This document shows positions 46,984-55,446 of a stretch of 64,000 bases of DNA, piece after piece. The notes under the pieces are model-generated. The model had not been told where the DNA came from, ran no database searches, and saw only the letters and a program-made list of their open reading frames with translations. Source of the stretch: CBDDEC01 sp965226785 (GTDB lineage Bacteria; Chloroflexota; Dehalococcoidia; UBA2979); the NCBI GenBank assembly GCA_965226785.1, contig CBDDEC010000004.1:1240001-1304000 (forward strand), written 5' to 3'. The stretch's first letter is position 1. The number at the start of each line of letters is the position of its first letter. The position numbers and the translations under genes were made by a program.

Positions 46984-49331
46984 GCCTCGACCCCTCGGCG
47001 TACGAGGCGGCGCTGCCTGCGATCGACGGCGAGCGCGCGGTCGCAGGCCTCGGCGGGCCGGTGGTGATTCGGCGCGACGGTTACGGCATCCCGCACGTCG
47101 AGGGGGGCAGCGAGCACGATGCGTGGTTCGGCATGGGCTACGCGAGCGCGCAGGATCGGCTCTGGCAGCTGGAGTGGTACCGCCGTCGCGGTACCGGCCG
47201 CTGGGCTGAAGTAGTCGGCTCGTCGGGCGTCGAAGCCGACCAGCTGTTCCGTCAGTTCCGCCTGCACGATGCCTCGACGGCGGACGTCGCGGCGATGAGC
47301 ACCGAGACACGCGCGATGTTCGAGGCGTATGCCGACGGCGTGAACGCGTTCGTTGCCTCCGACGAACCACTGCCAGTCGAGTACGCGCTCGCCGGGATCG
47401 AATGCGAGCCGTGGGAGCCGTGGCACTCCGTGCTCACGTTCAAAGTCCGTCACGCGATCATGGGCAAGCGGCTCACGAAGCTGGCACGCGCGGAATTCCT
47501 GCGGCGGGTCGGCCTCGACACCTACGTCGCGCTCGAGGGCATCGAGCCGCCCGGACACAGCGTGATCCTCCCGCCCGGCGGCGCCGTCTCGAACGTCATC
47601 GCGCAGTCCTCGGAGCGCCTCGCAGCGCTGGCAGCGGACCTCGGCACACTCGGATCGGACGAGGGCGGATCGAACTCCTGGGTCGTGCACGGCAGCCGCA
47701 CGACGACCGGGTTGCCTGTGCTCTGCAATGACTCACATCGACCGCTGGATGTGCCGAACGTGTACTGGCAGGTGCACGTGACCTGCCCCGAGTTCAACGT
47801 GGCCGGCGGGGCGTTCCCGGGCTTCCCGGCACTGCCTCACTTCGGGCAGAACGGCACGGTCGGCTGGAACATCACGCACGGCCAGGCCGACTACCAGGAC
47901 CTCTACCTCGAGCGCTTCAACGCTGACGCCAGCGCGACGCAGGCGGACGACCTCGACGGCGGTTGGGCCAAGGCCGATGTGCGCGGCGAGACGATCGAGG
48001 TGCGCGGTGGCGACCCCGTCGTCTTCCGCACGTGGGCGAGCCGCCATGGACCGATCATCGACGGCGACCCCTCGACGGGTGTGGCCATGGCCCTGCGATA
48101 CACGGCGACCGATCGACCGAGTACGCAATGGGAGTGCCTGCGGCCCATGCTCAGCGCAGGCAGCGTCGAGGGCCTCTTCGAGACGCAGCGCGGCTGGGAG
48201 GAGCCCGTCAACGCCCTCCTCGCCGCAGATACCGCCGGCGAGATTGGCATGCTCTATCGCGGTCGCGTTCCGGTGCGCTCCTCCGACGCTGGCCGGCAAC
48301 TGCCGGTGCCGGGCTGGGCCGGCGATCACGACTGGGTCGGCGACGTGCCGTTCGAGGAGCTGCCCTGCGTGATCAACCCGCGCGAGGGCTTCATCGGCAC
48401 GGCCAACCAGCAGCCATGGGACCGCGACGAACCCTACCTCGCCCACGAGTTCACGACCCCCGGTCGCGCCGAGCGCATCGCTGAGGTGCTCGGCGATCGC
48501 ACCCGCGACCCGCTGACGCCCGAGGCGATCGCGGCCTTACAGGGCGACGTCACTTCCGTCCGGGCGCGCGACTGGGCTCGGTTCCTCCAGGCTCAACCAC
48601 CCCTCGATGGTGACGCCGAGCGTGCACGATCGCTGCTCGCGGCGTGGGACGGCGACCTCCGGCCCGACAGCGCCGCGGCGTTGCTCCACGCCCATGCCCG
48701 GCGCGAGCTGGCCGCCGCGATCTTTGCACCGATCGTTGGCGACGAAACCTGGGCGTGGTTGCAAAGCGGAACGAACACGGGTGCTGCTCGCCTCGTCGGT
48801 GGCTGGCTCTTTCACGTGGCCTCGACGCTCGCAAACTCGTCCGGCACGCCTGACGGCCGCGACTGGGCGCCAGTGCTGCAACGGGCCCTCGACGCGGCAT
48901 GGGCCGCCACGGCTGCGACCGCTGACGGCGACGACCCCGCCGCATGGCGTTGGGACGCCGTGCACAGCACAGCCGCGACGCACACGCTCTCTGCCGCGCA
49001 CGGCGGTGAGGCACCGACGCTCGACCCGCCCTCTGCGGCGGTCGGCGGCGACGGCGACACGCTGCAGGTCTCTGGCGCCAGCAGCGTCGCGGGCGCCAGC
49101 TTCGCGATCACGGGGCTCTCCGTGTACCGGCAGGTCATCGACCTCGCCGCGCCACTCGAGGCGACGTGGGTCATCCCGGCCGGCGCTTCCGGGCATCCGG
49201 CCTCGTCTCACTACGCGGACCAGCTCGAGCAGTGGCGTGTGCACGAGCGTGTTCCGATGCAACTCGATCCGATCGCGGCGCAGGCAGCAGCGGAGCACAC
49301 GTTGACGCTGACGCCAGAGCGATCGGGCTAA
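46980..49331 (+). CDS. Penicillin acylase family (Ntn-hydrolase) amidohydrolase
   Basis: The 783-residue precursor has the small-subunit part IRRDGYGIPHVEGGSEHDAWFGMGYASAQDRLWQLE, and the self-cleavage site Gly230-Ser231 in GGSNSWVVHGSRT, making Ser231 the N-terminal nucleophile of the beta chain. Later family landmarks are HFGQNGTVGWNITHGQADYQDLY and NPREGFIGTANQQPW. Substrates may be beta-lactams, acyl-homoserine lactones or other N-acyl compounds. No signal peptide is visible, which is unusual, as most relatives are exported. It is translationally coupled to the D-threonine-aldolase-like gene. Confidence 0.9.
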   Translation: MSLDPSAYEAALPAIDGERAVAGLGGPVVIRRDGYGIPHVEGGSEHDAWFGMGYASAQDRLWQLEWYRRRGTGRWAEVVGSSGVEADQLFRQFRLHDASTADVAAMSTETRAMFEAYADGVNAFVASDEPLPVEYALAGIECEPWEPWHSVLTFKVRHAIMGKRLTKLARAEFLRRVGLDTYVALEGIEPPGHSVILPPGGAVSNVIAQSSERLAALAADLGTLGSDEGGSNSWVVHGSRTTTGLPVLCNDSHRPLDVPNVYWQVHVTCPEFNVAGGAFPGFPALPHFGQNGTVGWNITHGQADYQDLYLERFNADASATQADDLDGGWAKADVRGETIEVRGGDPVVFRTWASRHGPIIDGDPSTGVAMALRYTATDRPSTQWECLRPMLSAGSVEGLFETQRGWEEPVNALLAADTAGEIGMLYRGRVPVRSSDAGRQLPVPGWAGDHDWVGDVPFEELPCVINPREGFIGTANQQPWDRDEPYLAHEFTTPGRAERIAEVLGDRTRDPLTPEAIAALQGDVTSVRARDWARFLQAQPPLDGDAERARSLLAAWDGDLRPDSAAALLHAHARRELAAAIFAPIVGDETWAWLQSGTNTGAARLVGGWLFHVASTLANSSGTPDGRDWAPVLQRALDAAWAATAATADGDDPAAWRWDAVHSTAATHTLSAAHGGEAPTLDPPSAAVGGDGDTLQVSGASSVAGASFAITGLSVYRQVIDLAAPLEATWVIPAGASGHPASSHYADQLEQWRVHERVPMQLDPIAAQAAAEHTLTLTPERSG

Positions 49332-49448
49332 CCGCAGCGCATTCGTAGCTGTGATCTGTCGCATGCGAGGTGCGTTCGTTAGGCTGGGCGCTGCTCAGCG
49401 TGCATCCTCGGGCAGTCACGGCGCTGCCGTTAGGCCGAAGGAACATCC

Positions 49449-50201
49449 ATGCCTCTCGTTCTCGGGATCACCGGTTCGATCGCGACGGGGAAGAGCCTCC
49501 TCTGCGAGCACCTCGTGACGAAGCACGGCGCGATCCATGGTGACGCAGACCGGCTCGTGCACCGCATGTACGACCCGGGGAAGGACGGCTTCGACCGCAT
49601 CGTCGCCGAGTTTAGCGACGAGATCGTCGGCGAGGACGGCTACATCGACCGCAAGATCCTCGGCGGGATGGTCTTCGGCAAGCCGGAGCGCATGGGCGCA
49701 CTGACGAAGGCGATCGGCGACATCGCTGCGGAGATGAAGCAGACGATCGACCGCTGGCGCGAGGAACTCGGCGACGAGGACATCGCGATCCTTGAGGCTG
49801 TGAATCTGATCGAGGCGGGCTACTCCGCGTGGACAGACGCCACGTGGCTCGTCGCCGCAGACGACGAGGTGGCGCTACCGCGGCTGATGGAGCGCAACGC
49901 GTTCTCGCAGGAGGAGGCGGAGCAGCGCCTCGCCTCGGCACGCAGCTGGAAGGAGCGCGAGCCCGCCTCTGACCGCGTGTTCCTGAACAACGGCACGACT
50001 GAAGAGTTCCTAACCTCGATCGACGAGGCGATCGAGGGGGGGGGGGGGGGGGGGGGGGGGCAACGACAGTTCCTCGATGGCTCGCTGCCGCGCTCCCGCT
50101 TCCACCAGTGGTGGGAGGACACGAAAGAGGAACGCGAGGCTCGCGCGGCCGAGATGCGGAAGCGTCGCGAAGCGGCCGAGGCGAAGGCGGAAGCCGACTA
50201 G
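49449..50201 (+). CDS. coaE: Dephospho-CoA kinase-like protein with poly-Gly and a charged tail
   Basis: The 250-residue protein has the CoaE P-loop GITGSIATGKS (residues 6-16), the HGDADRLVHRMY block matching the usual DADxxVH, and lid-like SQEEAEQRLASARSW, so phosphorylation of dephospho-CoA in CoA synthesis is likely. It is about 50 residues longer than normal CoaE (near 200). The extra part follows eight consecutive Gly encoded by a 25-base G run at 50036-50060 and is rich in Glu, Arg and Ala (a likely helix). The length of the G run is doubtful, so the tail frame is uncertain, but the tail reads as plausible protein. Confidence 0.82.
   Translation: MPLVLGITGSIATGKSLLCEHLVTKHGAIHGDADRLVHRMYDPGKDGFDRIVAEFSDEIVGEDGYIDRKILGGMVFGKPERMGALTKAIGDIAAEMKQTIDRWREELGDEDIAILEAVNLIEAGYSAWTDATWLVAADDEVALPRLMERNAFSQEEAEQRLASARSWKEREPASDRVFLNNGTTEEFLTSIDEAIEGGGGGGGGQRQFLDGSLPRSRFHQWWEDTKEEREARAAEMRKRREAAEAKAEAD
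50036..50060. repeat. 25-base uninterrupted G homopolymer
   Basis: Twenty-five consecutive G lie inside the coaE-like coding region, encoding eight Gly after the GAG codon. It is far longer than any other homopolymer in the window. Hypermutable slippage tract or sequencing artefact are both possible. Confidence 0.9.
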
Positions 50202-51840
50202 CTCTCGAGGCGCACGATCCCTGTGTCGCCGTCTACGGTCACCACCGTGCCGTCTTCGATGCGCGCAGTACCAGCCTTCGTTCCCACGACTGCTGGGATC
50301 CCGTATTCGCGTGCCACCACCGCGGCGTGTGACAGCGGCCCGCCTGCGTCGGTGACGATCGCCGAGGCGACGGCGAACAGTGGTGTCCAGGGCGGCGCCG
50401 TCGCGTAGGTCACCAGCACGTCGCCGCGCTGCAGCTTGTCCACCTCGTCGAGACTGCGGATCACCCTCGCCACGCCACGAGCGAGTCCCGGACTCGCGGC
50501 CAGGCCAGCGACCTCTCCCGGCCCGGCCGGCTCGGGCTCGTCCGGTCCCATAAAGCTGCGCAGGCGTTCGTCGACCACGACCTCGCCGCTGCCGATCGTG
50601 CTCGGCGGCAGCGTCTGCAGCCAGCGCTGACGTTCCGCCCGCCGTTCGATGACGCTCTCCTGGAAGCGTAAGGAGGGGTCCGCCGCGGCGTCGTGCAACT
50701 CGGCCACGAAGACATAGAACACGTCCGCTGGCGCGTCGATCGTTCCCTGTGCCACGAGTCGCTCGCCGATTGCCAGGAGCGGGGCGCGTTGCGCTGAGAA
50801 CGCCCGCTGATCGATGTGGTAGTTGTGATCCTCGAGGAGGATCGTGCACTGCTGCCCGATACGCACCAGCTCCAGGAAGTCGATGACGCGGTCGTCGTTC
50901 GCCAGGCGCTCTTGCACCTCTTCAATGCGCCGGTCTCGCTGCTCGATCACGCTCTGGTGCAGCGCCGCTGGACTCTCCTCGTCGGGCGTATCGAGGTAGC
51001 GCTTGAGCAGGAACACCACGAACCGCGGGTCCTCGCTCCAGGTCTCGAACGCCAGCTCGCTGAACGACTCGTTGCGATGCCCGTAGACCTCGAGGTACAG
51101 ATCGAACAGCGCCCGGAACGCGGTTCCGTCCTCGACGCGTCGAGCCCGGCGACGAACGCGTTCGACGAGGCTTCGCGGAGCAGCTCGGCGACCGCCGGGC
51201 GGGAGAGCGCCTCGCGCGAGAGGTCCCAGAGCTTGAGCGCGGACTCGAGCGACTGGTTGTGGACACCGCTGATGAGCTCGTTCGTGGCGCGGCGAGCCAG
51301 CTCGCCGTAGAGCTCCTCGCAGAAGGCGAGCAACGGCTCGTCAGCGTCCGCCGCGCGACCCCACGAGAGGGAGTGGAGTTCTCCCAGCCGTCGCGCCATG
51401 GCGGCAAGCTCATCAAAGCGGGCCATCAGCTCGGCCAGACTCTCCTCGTGCGCGGCCCAGCGGAGGAACCCATGGAACAGCGCCTCGACCTCGGGGCGTT
51501 GCACCTGCTCCCACTCTTCGAGGTGGTGTGAACGGTGTCGCGCCATGTCGAACTCGACAACCGTCTGGAAGAACTTCACCTCTTCCGCAGAGGGCGGCAG
51601 CGTGCGGCCGAACGCGTAACCGTTTGCGAAAATGCGTTGCCGGCGAAAGAAGCGGCCCGTCGCGGCAGCACCCTCGCCCATCCCCTGGCTCTTGTAGCCG
51701 ATGAAATCCTGCGCGAGCGGGGTCAGTGGCGTGGGCTGGTGGAGTTGGTCCCAGCGCCAGCCCCATTGCTCCATCTCCGGGTCGGGCCACTCGACGGGGA
51801 ACGGCGTACCGTCGGGCGTCTCGTACTCACGCAGGGCCAA
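50198..51840 (-). pseudogene. PEP-utilising enzyme mobile-domain protein, frameshifted
   Basis: The front (51840 to about 51140) is a helical region with the pattern of PEP-synthase-like accessory proteins (GYKSQGMGEGAAATGRFF, LHSLSWGRAADADEPLL). The rear (51060 to 50198) carries the swivelling phosphohistidine domain: VTDAGGPLSHAAVVAREYGIPAVVGTK, with His as the phosphate carrier. They lie in two frames, and the sequence between reads continuously if one base is added near 51138 (GLDA-x-VEDGTAFRALFDLYLEVYGHR), giving about 547 residues. There is no ATP-grasp domain. The rear ends four bases into the coaE-like gene, tail to tail. A real mutation or an indel error would explain the break. Confidence 0.78.
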
Positions 51841-52008
51841 ACGAGCCTCCTCGGCTCATCGCATCTGTGGTGAGGCCGGAGACTACAGGCAGCCCCGCGC
51901 TGCGAGCAATCGAGGGCATGTGGATCCTCCCTGTGACTCGCCGAGCCTATGGGAGTCGTTCGCCGACTGCCTCGTCGGCACGCGTACACGCTTGTGCAGG
52001 CGAGCTGG

Positions 52009-53067
52009 TCAGAGCGCCGGCATGACCTCGTGGGTGAGCAGGCGCAGGCTGCGTTCGACGCGGTCATGCGGCACTAACCCGCCGGCGTTGAGCTCCGCGC
52101 AGATCCCGACCAGGCCGAGGTCGTCACGCAGCTCGGCGAAGCGATCGATCAACGCCTCGGGCGTGCCGAAGGCCACCTTCGTCGCCAGCGTCTCCTCGTA
52201 CGTCACGCTCTCGAGGCGTTCCGCTTCGGCTCGACGCGCCTCGACCGGTCCGCCGCCAGCGCGACCGAGCGCCGTGCGCGAAATCACCGCCTGGCGTTCG
52301 AGGAAGTACTCGGTGCTGGCGCGCGGCTCCTCGATCGCCTCGCGCTGGGTCGGCGCCGCATAGACCGGGATGCGCAGGAGAACATCGCCGTCGCCGTTTG
52401 GTCCCGACGGGTGACCGCCCTCGCGCCACGCCGCACGGTACGTCTCGAGGTGCTCCCGCAGCTGTGGCACATCGTTGCCGCGAAGGCCGACGAAGATGGG
52501 GAGACCGAGCTGGCCGACGAGCGCGAAGGTGTCGGCACTCGTGGCAGCCATGCGCAACGGTGGATGCGGCTGCTGGTGGGTCCGAGGTGACACCGCGATC
52601 TCGTCGAAGCTGTAGAACTCACCGTGGTGCGAGAACGGCTCACCCTTCCAGGCCTCGAGGATGACCGCCAGAGCCTCGCGGAAGCGCGGCTGGCTCTCGC
52701 CGTACTCGATGCCGAGCGCGTCGTAGGAGCGCGGCGAGCCGCTGCGCCCGATGCCGAAGTCCAGCCGTCCCTCGCTGATCTGGTCGAGCGTCGCTGTCTC
52801 CTCGGCGATACGCAGTGGATGACTGAGCGGCAGCACGCGCACCGCGACACCGATCCGCAGCCGCTCCGTGCGCGCCGCGATCGCGCTCCCGACGACGATT
52901 GGCTCCGAGAGCACCGACCGCCGAGGCGAGAAGTGCATCTCTCCGAGCCAGACGGTGTCGAGGCCCCATTCCTCCGCGGCATCGACGAGATCGAAGGCTT
53001 CGTTGAACACGCGAGGCTGGCTCTGGCCCTCGCGAGTCTCGAACTCCATGAAGATGCCGAACTCCAT
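52009..53067 (-). CDS. LLM class flavin-dependent oxidoreductase (luciferase-like)
   Basis: The 352-residue protein has the luciferase-like TIM barrel: MEFGIFMEFETREGQ start, WLGEMHFSPRRSVLSEPIVV, GVAVRVLPLSHPLRIAEETATLDQISEGRLDFGIGRSG, which are the usual landmarks for binding F420 or FMN. It resembles alkanal monooxygenase-like proteins in this group. Electron carrier and substrate cannot be separated from sequence by eye. The ATG at 53067 follows GAAGGGG; a longer start at 53088 adds seven unconserved residues. Confidence 0.9.
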   Translation of the reverse strand: MEFGIFMEFETREGQSQPRVFNEAFDLVDAAEEWGLDTVWLGEMHFSPRRSVLSEPIVVGSAIAARTERLRIGVAVRVLPLSHPLRIAEETATLDQISEGRLDFGIGRSGSPRSYDALGIEYGESQPRFREALAVILEAWKGEPFSHHGEFYSFDEIAVSPRTHQQPHPPLRMAATSADTFALVGQLGLPIFVGLRGNDVPQLREHLETYRAAWREGGHPSGPNGDGDVLLRIPVYAAPTQREAIEEPRASTEYFLERQAVISRTALGRAGGGPVEARRAEAERLESVTYEETLATKVAFGTPEALIDRFAELRDDLGLVGICAELNAGGLVPHDRVERSLRLLTHEVMPAL

Positions 53068-53211
53068 GGCCGCCCCTTCCGACACCACGCGCAGCCTAAC
53101 AGCGCCGCAGCGCCGGGAAGAACAACTCGGACCGCGGAGGTCGCGTCGGAAACCACCTCCCCCGACAGGTCGTCTGCTCTTCCGGGAGACCGTATCGTTA
53201 GCCGCGACGGT

Positions 53212-53298
<87 letters not shown>

Positions 53299-53345
53299 GC
53301 ACCAGGCTCGACCGACGCGGCCGCCGAGGGCGGTCGAGGGAAGCG

Positions 53346-54529
53346 ATGGCCACAACCGAGACCAGCGCCGCACGCCACTCGCGCCTGGAGGTGCTGCGCG
53401 TCGCGCTCAGGCTCGGCCTCACCTCGGCTACTTCCACGATGAGTACGTGGTCAGGCGTCGCTGGCTCGGCGAGCGCGCCTACACGGACCTCGTGGCTCTC
53501 TGCCAGGTCTTGCCCGGCCCGGCGAGCAGTCAGGTCGGCATCAGCATCGGCATGCTGCGAGCCGGGTTGCTGGGCGGAGTCGCCGCCTGGGTCGGCTTCA
53601 CGCTTCCTTCGGCGATCGCGCTCGTCGCGTTCGCGTACGGCATCGATGCCTTCGACCTCAGCGACGCCGGTTTCGTCCGAGGCCTCAAGCTCGCCGCCGT
53701 GTCCGTCGTCGCCGTCGCCGTCTGGACGATGGCCGGTCGCCTCGCCAGCGGTCGCGTCCGGGGCTCGATCGCGGTGGCCGCTGCGCTCGCGATGCTCGCG
53801 TGGCAGCACCCGGTGGCGCAGCTCGGCGTGATCGCGGGCGGGGCCGGCGTCGGCGCGCTGGTGTTGCGGCATGCCGTCGACGACAGCGGAGGAGCCGACG
53901 ACGCGGTGCGGTCGCCCCTCGGGCGGCGGGGTGCGATCGCGGCGGGCGTGATCTTCGTCGCCTTGCTCGTCGCCCTCCCGGTGCTCGCGCAGGCGACCGA
54001 GGACGGCGCCATCGAGATCGCAGACGCGTTCTATCGCACCGGCTCGCTGGTGTTCGGTGGCGGACACGTGGTGCTCCCGCTGATCGAGCGCGAGGTGGTG
54101 CCGGCCGGCTGGATCTCGGAGGACGACTTTCTCGCCGGTTACGGAGCCGCCCAGGCCGTGCCGGAGCCGCTGTTCTCGTTCTCGGCCTACCTTGGCGCGT
54201 CCTTCGAGGGCGCTCCCGGCGGCGTCGGTGGCGCATCGATCGCCCTCGTCGCGATTTATCTCCCGAGCTTTCTGTTGCTCCTCGCCGTGCTCCCGATCTG
54301 GACGCGGTTGCGCAGCGACGTCAGGTCACGCGCGGCCCTCGAGGGTGTCAGCGCCGCCGTCGTCGGCCTGCTGGCCGCCGCGCTGTACCAGCCGTTGTGG
54401 ACCAGCTCGGTTGTCGGCGAGCGGGAATTCGGCATAGCGCTGGTGACGCTCGGCTTACTCGTCGTCTGGCGCTCGCCGCCGTGGGTCGCCGTGTTCGCGG
54501 CGGCCGTAGGTGGCCAGGCGTTGCTCTAG
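53346..54529 (+). pseudogene. Chromate transporter ChrA-like, 25-bp deletion removes the FGGPxAH signature
   Basis: The ATG at 53346 starts MATTETSAARHSRLEVLRVALRLGLTS in one frame; from 53420 the family sequence continues in another frame as HLGYFHDEYVVRRRWLGERAYTDLVALCQVLPGPASSQVG, through both halves of a two-domain ChrA (second half SLVFGGGHVVLPLIEREVV). Family members have SFGGPxAH at exactly this join. The join is the sequence CACCTCGG (53420-53427), which would be the shared end of two repeats (in Leu-Thr-Ser and His-Leu-Gly), so deletion of 25 bp by slippage explains both lost motif and frame. Adding 25 bases restores a 402-codon frame. The ATG overlaps no other gene and is 47 bases after tRNA-Leu. 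Confidence 0.8.
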
Positions 54530-54578
54530 CGGGCGGCCGTCGAGGGTGAACCCCGACGCGAGTGACCTCGAGGTGACC

Positions 54579-54584
54579 TAGACT
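54579..54584 (+). promoter_or_regulatory. Possible -10 (TAGACT) before the HNH nuclease gene
   Basis: TAGACT ends 8 bases before ATG 54593; only GGAG at three bases spacing lies between, too close for normal initiation, so a leaderless or near-leaderless start is possible. Confidence 0.3.
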
Positions 54585-54592
54585 CGGAGTCC

Positions 54593-55126
54593 ATGAGCCT
54601 TCGCCGCCTCCCCGCCGCGCGCGTCGAGCACTCTGGCCTCTGGGTCTTCGCCCGGCACCACTTCTTCGTCTCCTCGACGCGTTCGTTCACCCTCGACGAC
54701 GGCGCCTACCGCCGCGCGCGGAGGGCCCGGGAGTCCGATGGCGCAGCGCGGATTCTCGAGGATGGTCAGCGCGCCCTGTGGTGGACCCTCGATGGGTTCT
54801 ACTGGGCCGACGAGGACCTCGACGCCGAGGCGGTCTCGCTGCTCGTCTGGGACCGCGAACGCCGCCAAGATGCGCGCCTCGACCGACTGCGCACGGCGCG
54901 TGCCCGCGCGGAGGAGGTGGCGACGGCCCGCCGCACCCGCATCCCTGACGATGTCCGGACGTTCGTGTGGGAGCGTGACGACGGCCAGTGCGTACATTGC
55001 GACGCCGAGGACGATCTGCAGGTCGACCACGTGATCCCGGTGGCACTGGGTGGCGGCAACAGCGCTGAAAACGTCCAGCTGCTCTGCGGCGACTGCAACC
55101 GGGCGAAGTCCGACCGCATCGCCTGA
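54593..55126 (+). CDS. HNH endonuclease family protein
   Basis: The 177-residue protein has a C-terminal HNH nuclease motif: WERDDGQCVHCDAEDDLQVDHVIPVALGGGNSAENVQLLCGDCNRAKSD in consecutive blocks, with two CxxC zinc pairs, catalytic His in VDHV, and the Asn in the N-rich turn. The N-terminal 110 residues are helical and charged without a family I recognise. Such small HNH proteins are found in phage and host genomes, in defence or in restriction-like roles; nothing nearby (methylase, phage gene) supports one of these. Confidence 0.85.
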   Translation: MSLRRLPAARVEHSGLWVFARHHFFVSSTRSFTLDDGAYRRARRARESDGAARILEDGQRALWWTLDGFYWADEDLDAEAVSLLVWDRERRQDARLDRLRTARARAEEVATARRTRIPDDVRTFVWERDDGQCVHCDAEDDLQVDHVIPVALGGGNSAENVQLLCGDCNRAKSDRIA

Positions 55127-55227
55127 CCAGCGGCGGGTCGAGGCGATCGTCGAGGCGGCGCCGACGCGCCGGCGCCGACCATGCGACGCGCCGGAGCGGA
55201 GGCTGGGCGCGCCAGCGAAGGTCGAGC

Positions 55228-55437
55228 GTGACTTCCGACGCCTCGACGCCGCCCGTCGACGATCAGCATCGCAGGCAGTGCGCCCCCGAGGGGACGCTCG
55301 CGCCGTGCCTGCGACGCCATCCGCAGCCCGGGCGTTGCCGCCCCGTGGACTGCTCTCCACAGTGGTACGCGCGCGTCCGTAAGGAAGCGATCCGAAGTTG
55401 TGCCGAAAGTCGGGAGAAGGCGCGTAAGAACGCCTGA
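55228..55437 (+). CDS. Possible small Cys-containing protein
   Basis: A 69-residue frame begins at GTG with GAAGG 6 bases upstream and ends KARKNA. It has five Cys (RQC, LAPC, GRC, VDC, RSC) and a basic C-terminal half (YARVRKEAIRSC). I recognise no family. It is the only candidate in the otherwise empty 320-base gap between the HNH gene and the next minus-strand gene, and could be chance. Confidence 0.3.
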   Translation: MTSDASTPPVDDQHRRQCAPEGTLAPCLRRHPQPGRCRPVDCSPQWYARVRKEAIRSCAESREKARKNA

Positions 55438-55446
55438 GACGGAGCC

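Noticed and set aside
45775..47370. Antisense frame of 531 codons
   Set aside because: Opposite to the D-threonine-aldolase-like gene and the start of the penicillin acylase; no recognisable family and Arg-rich.
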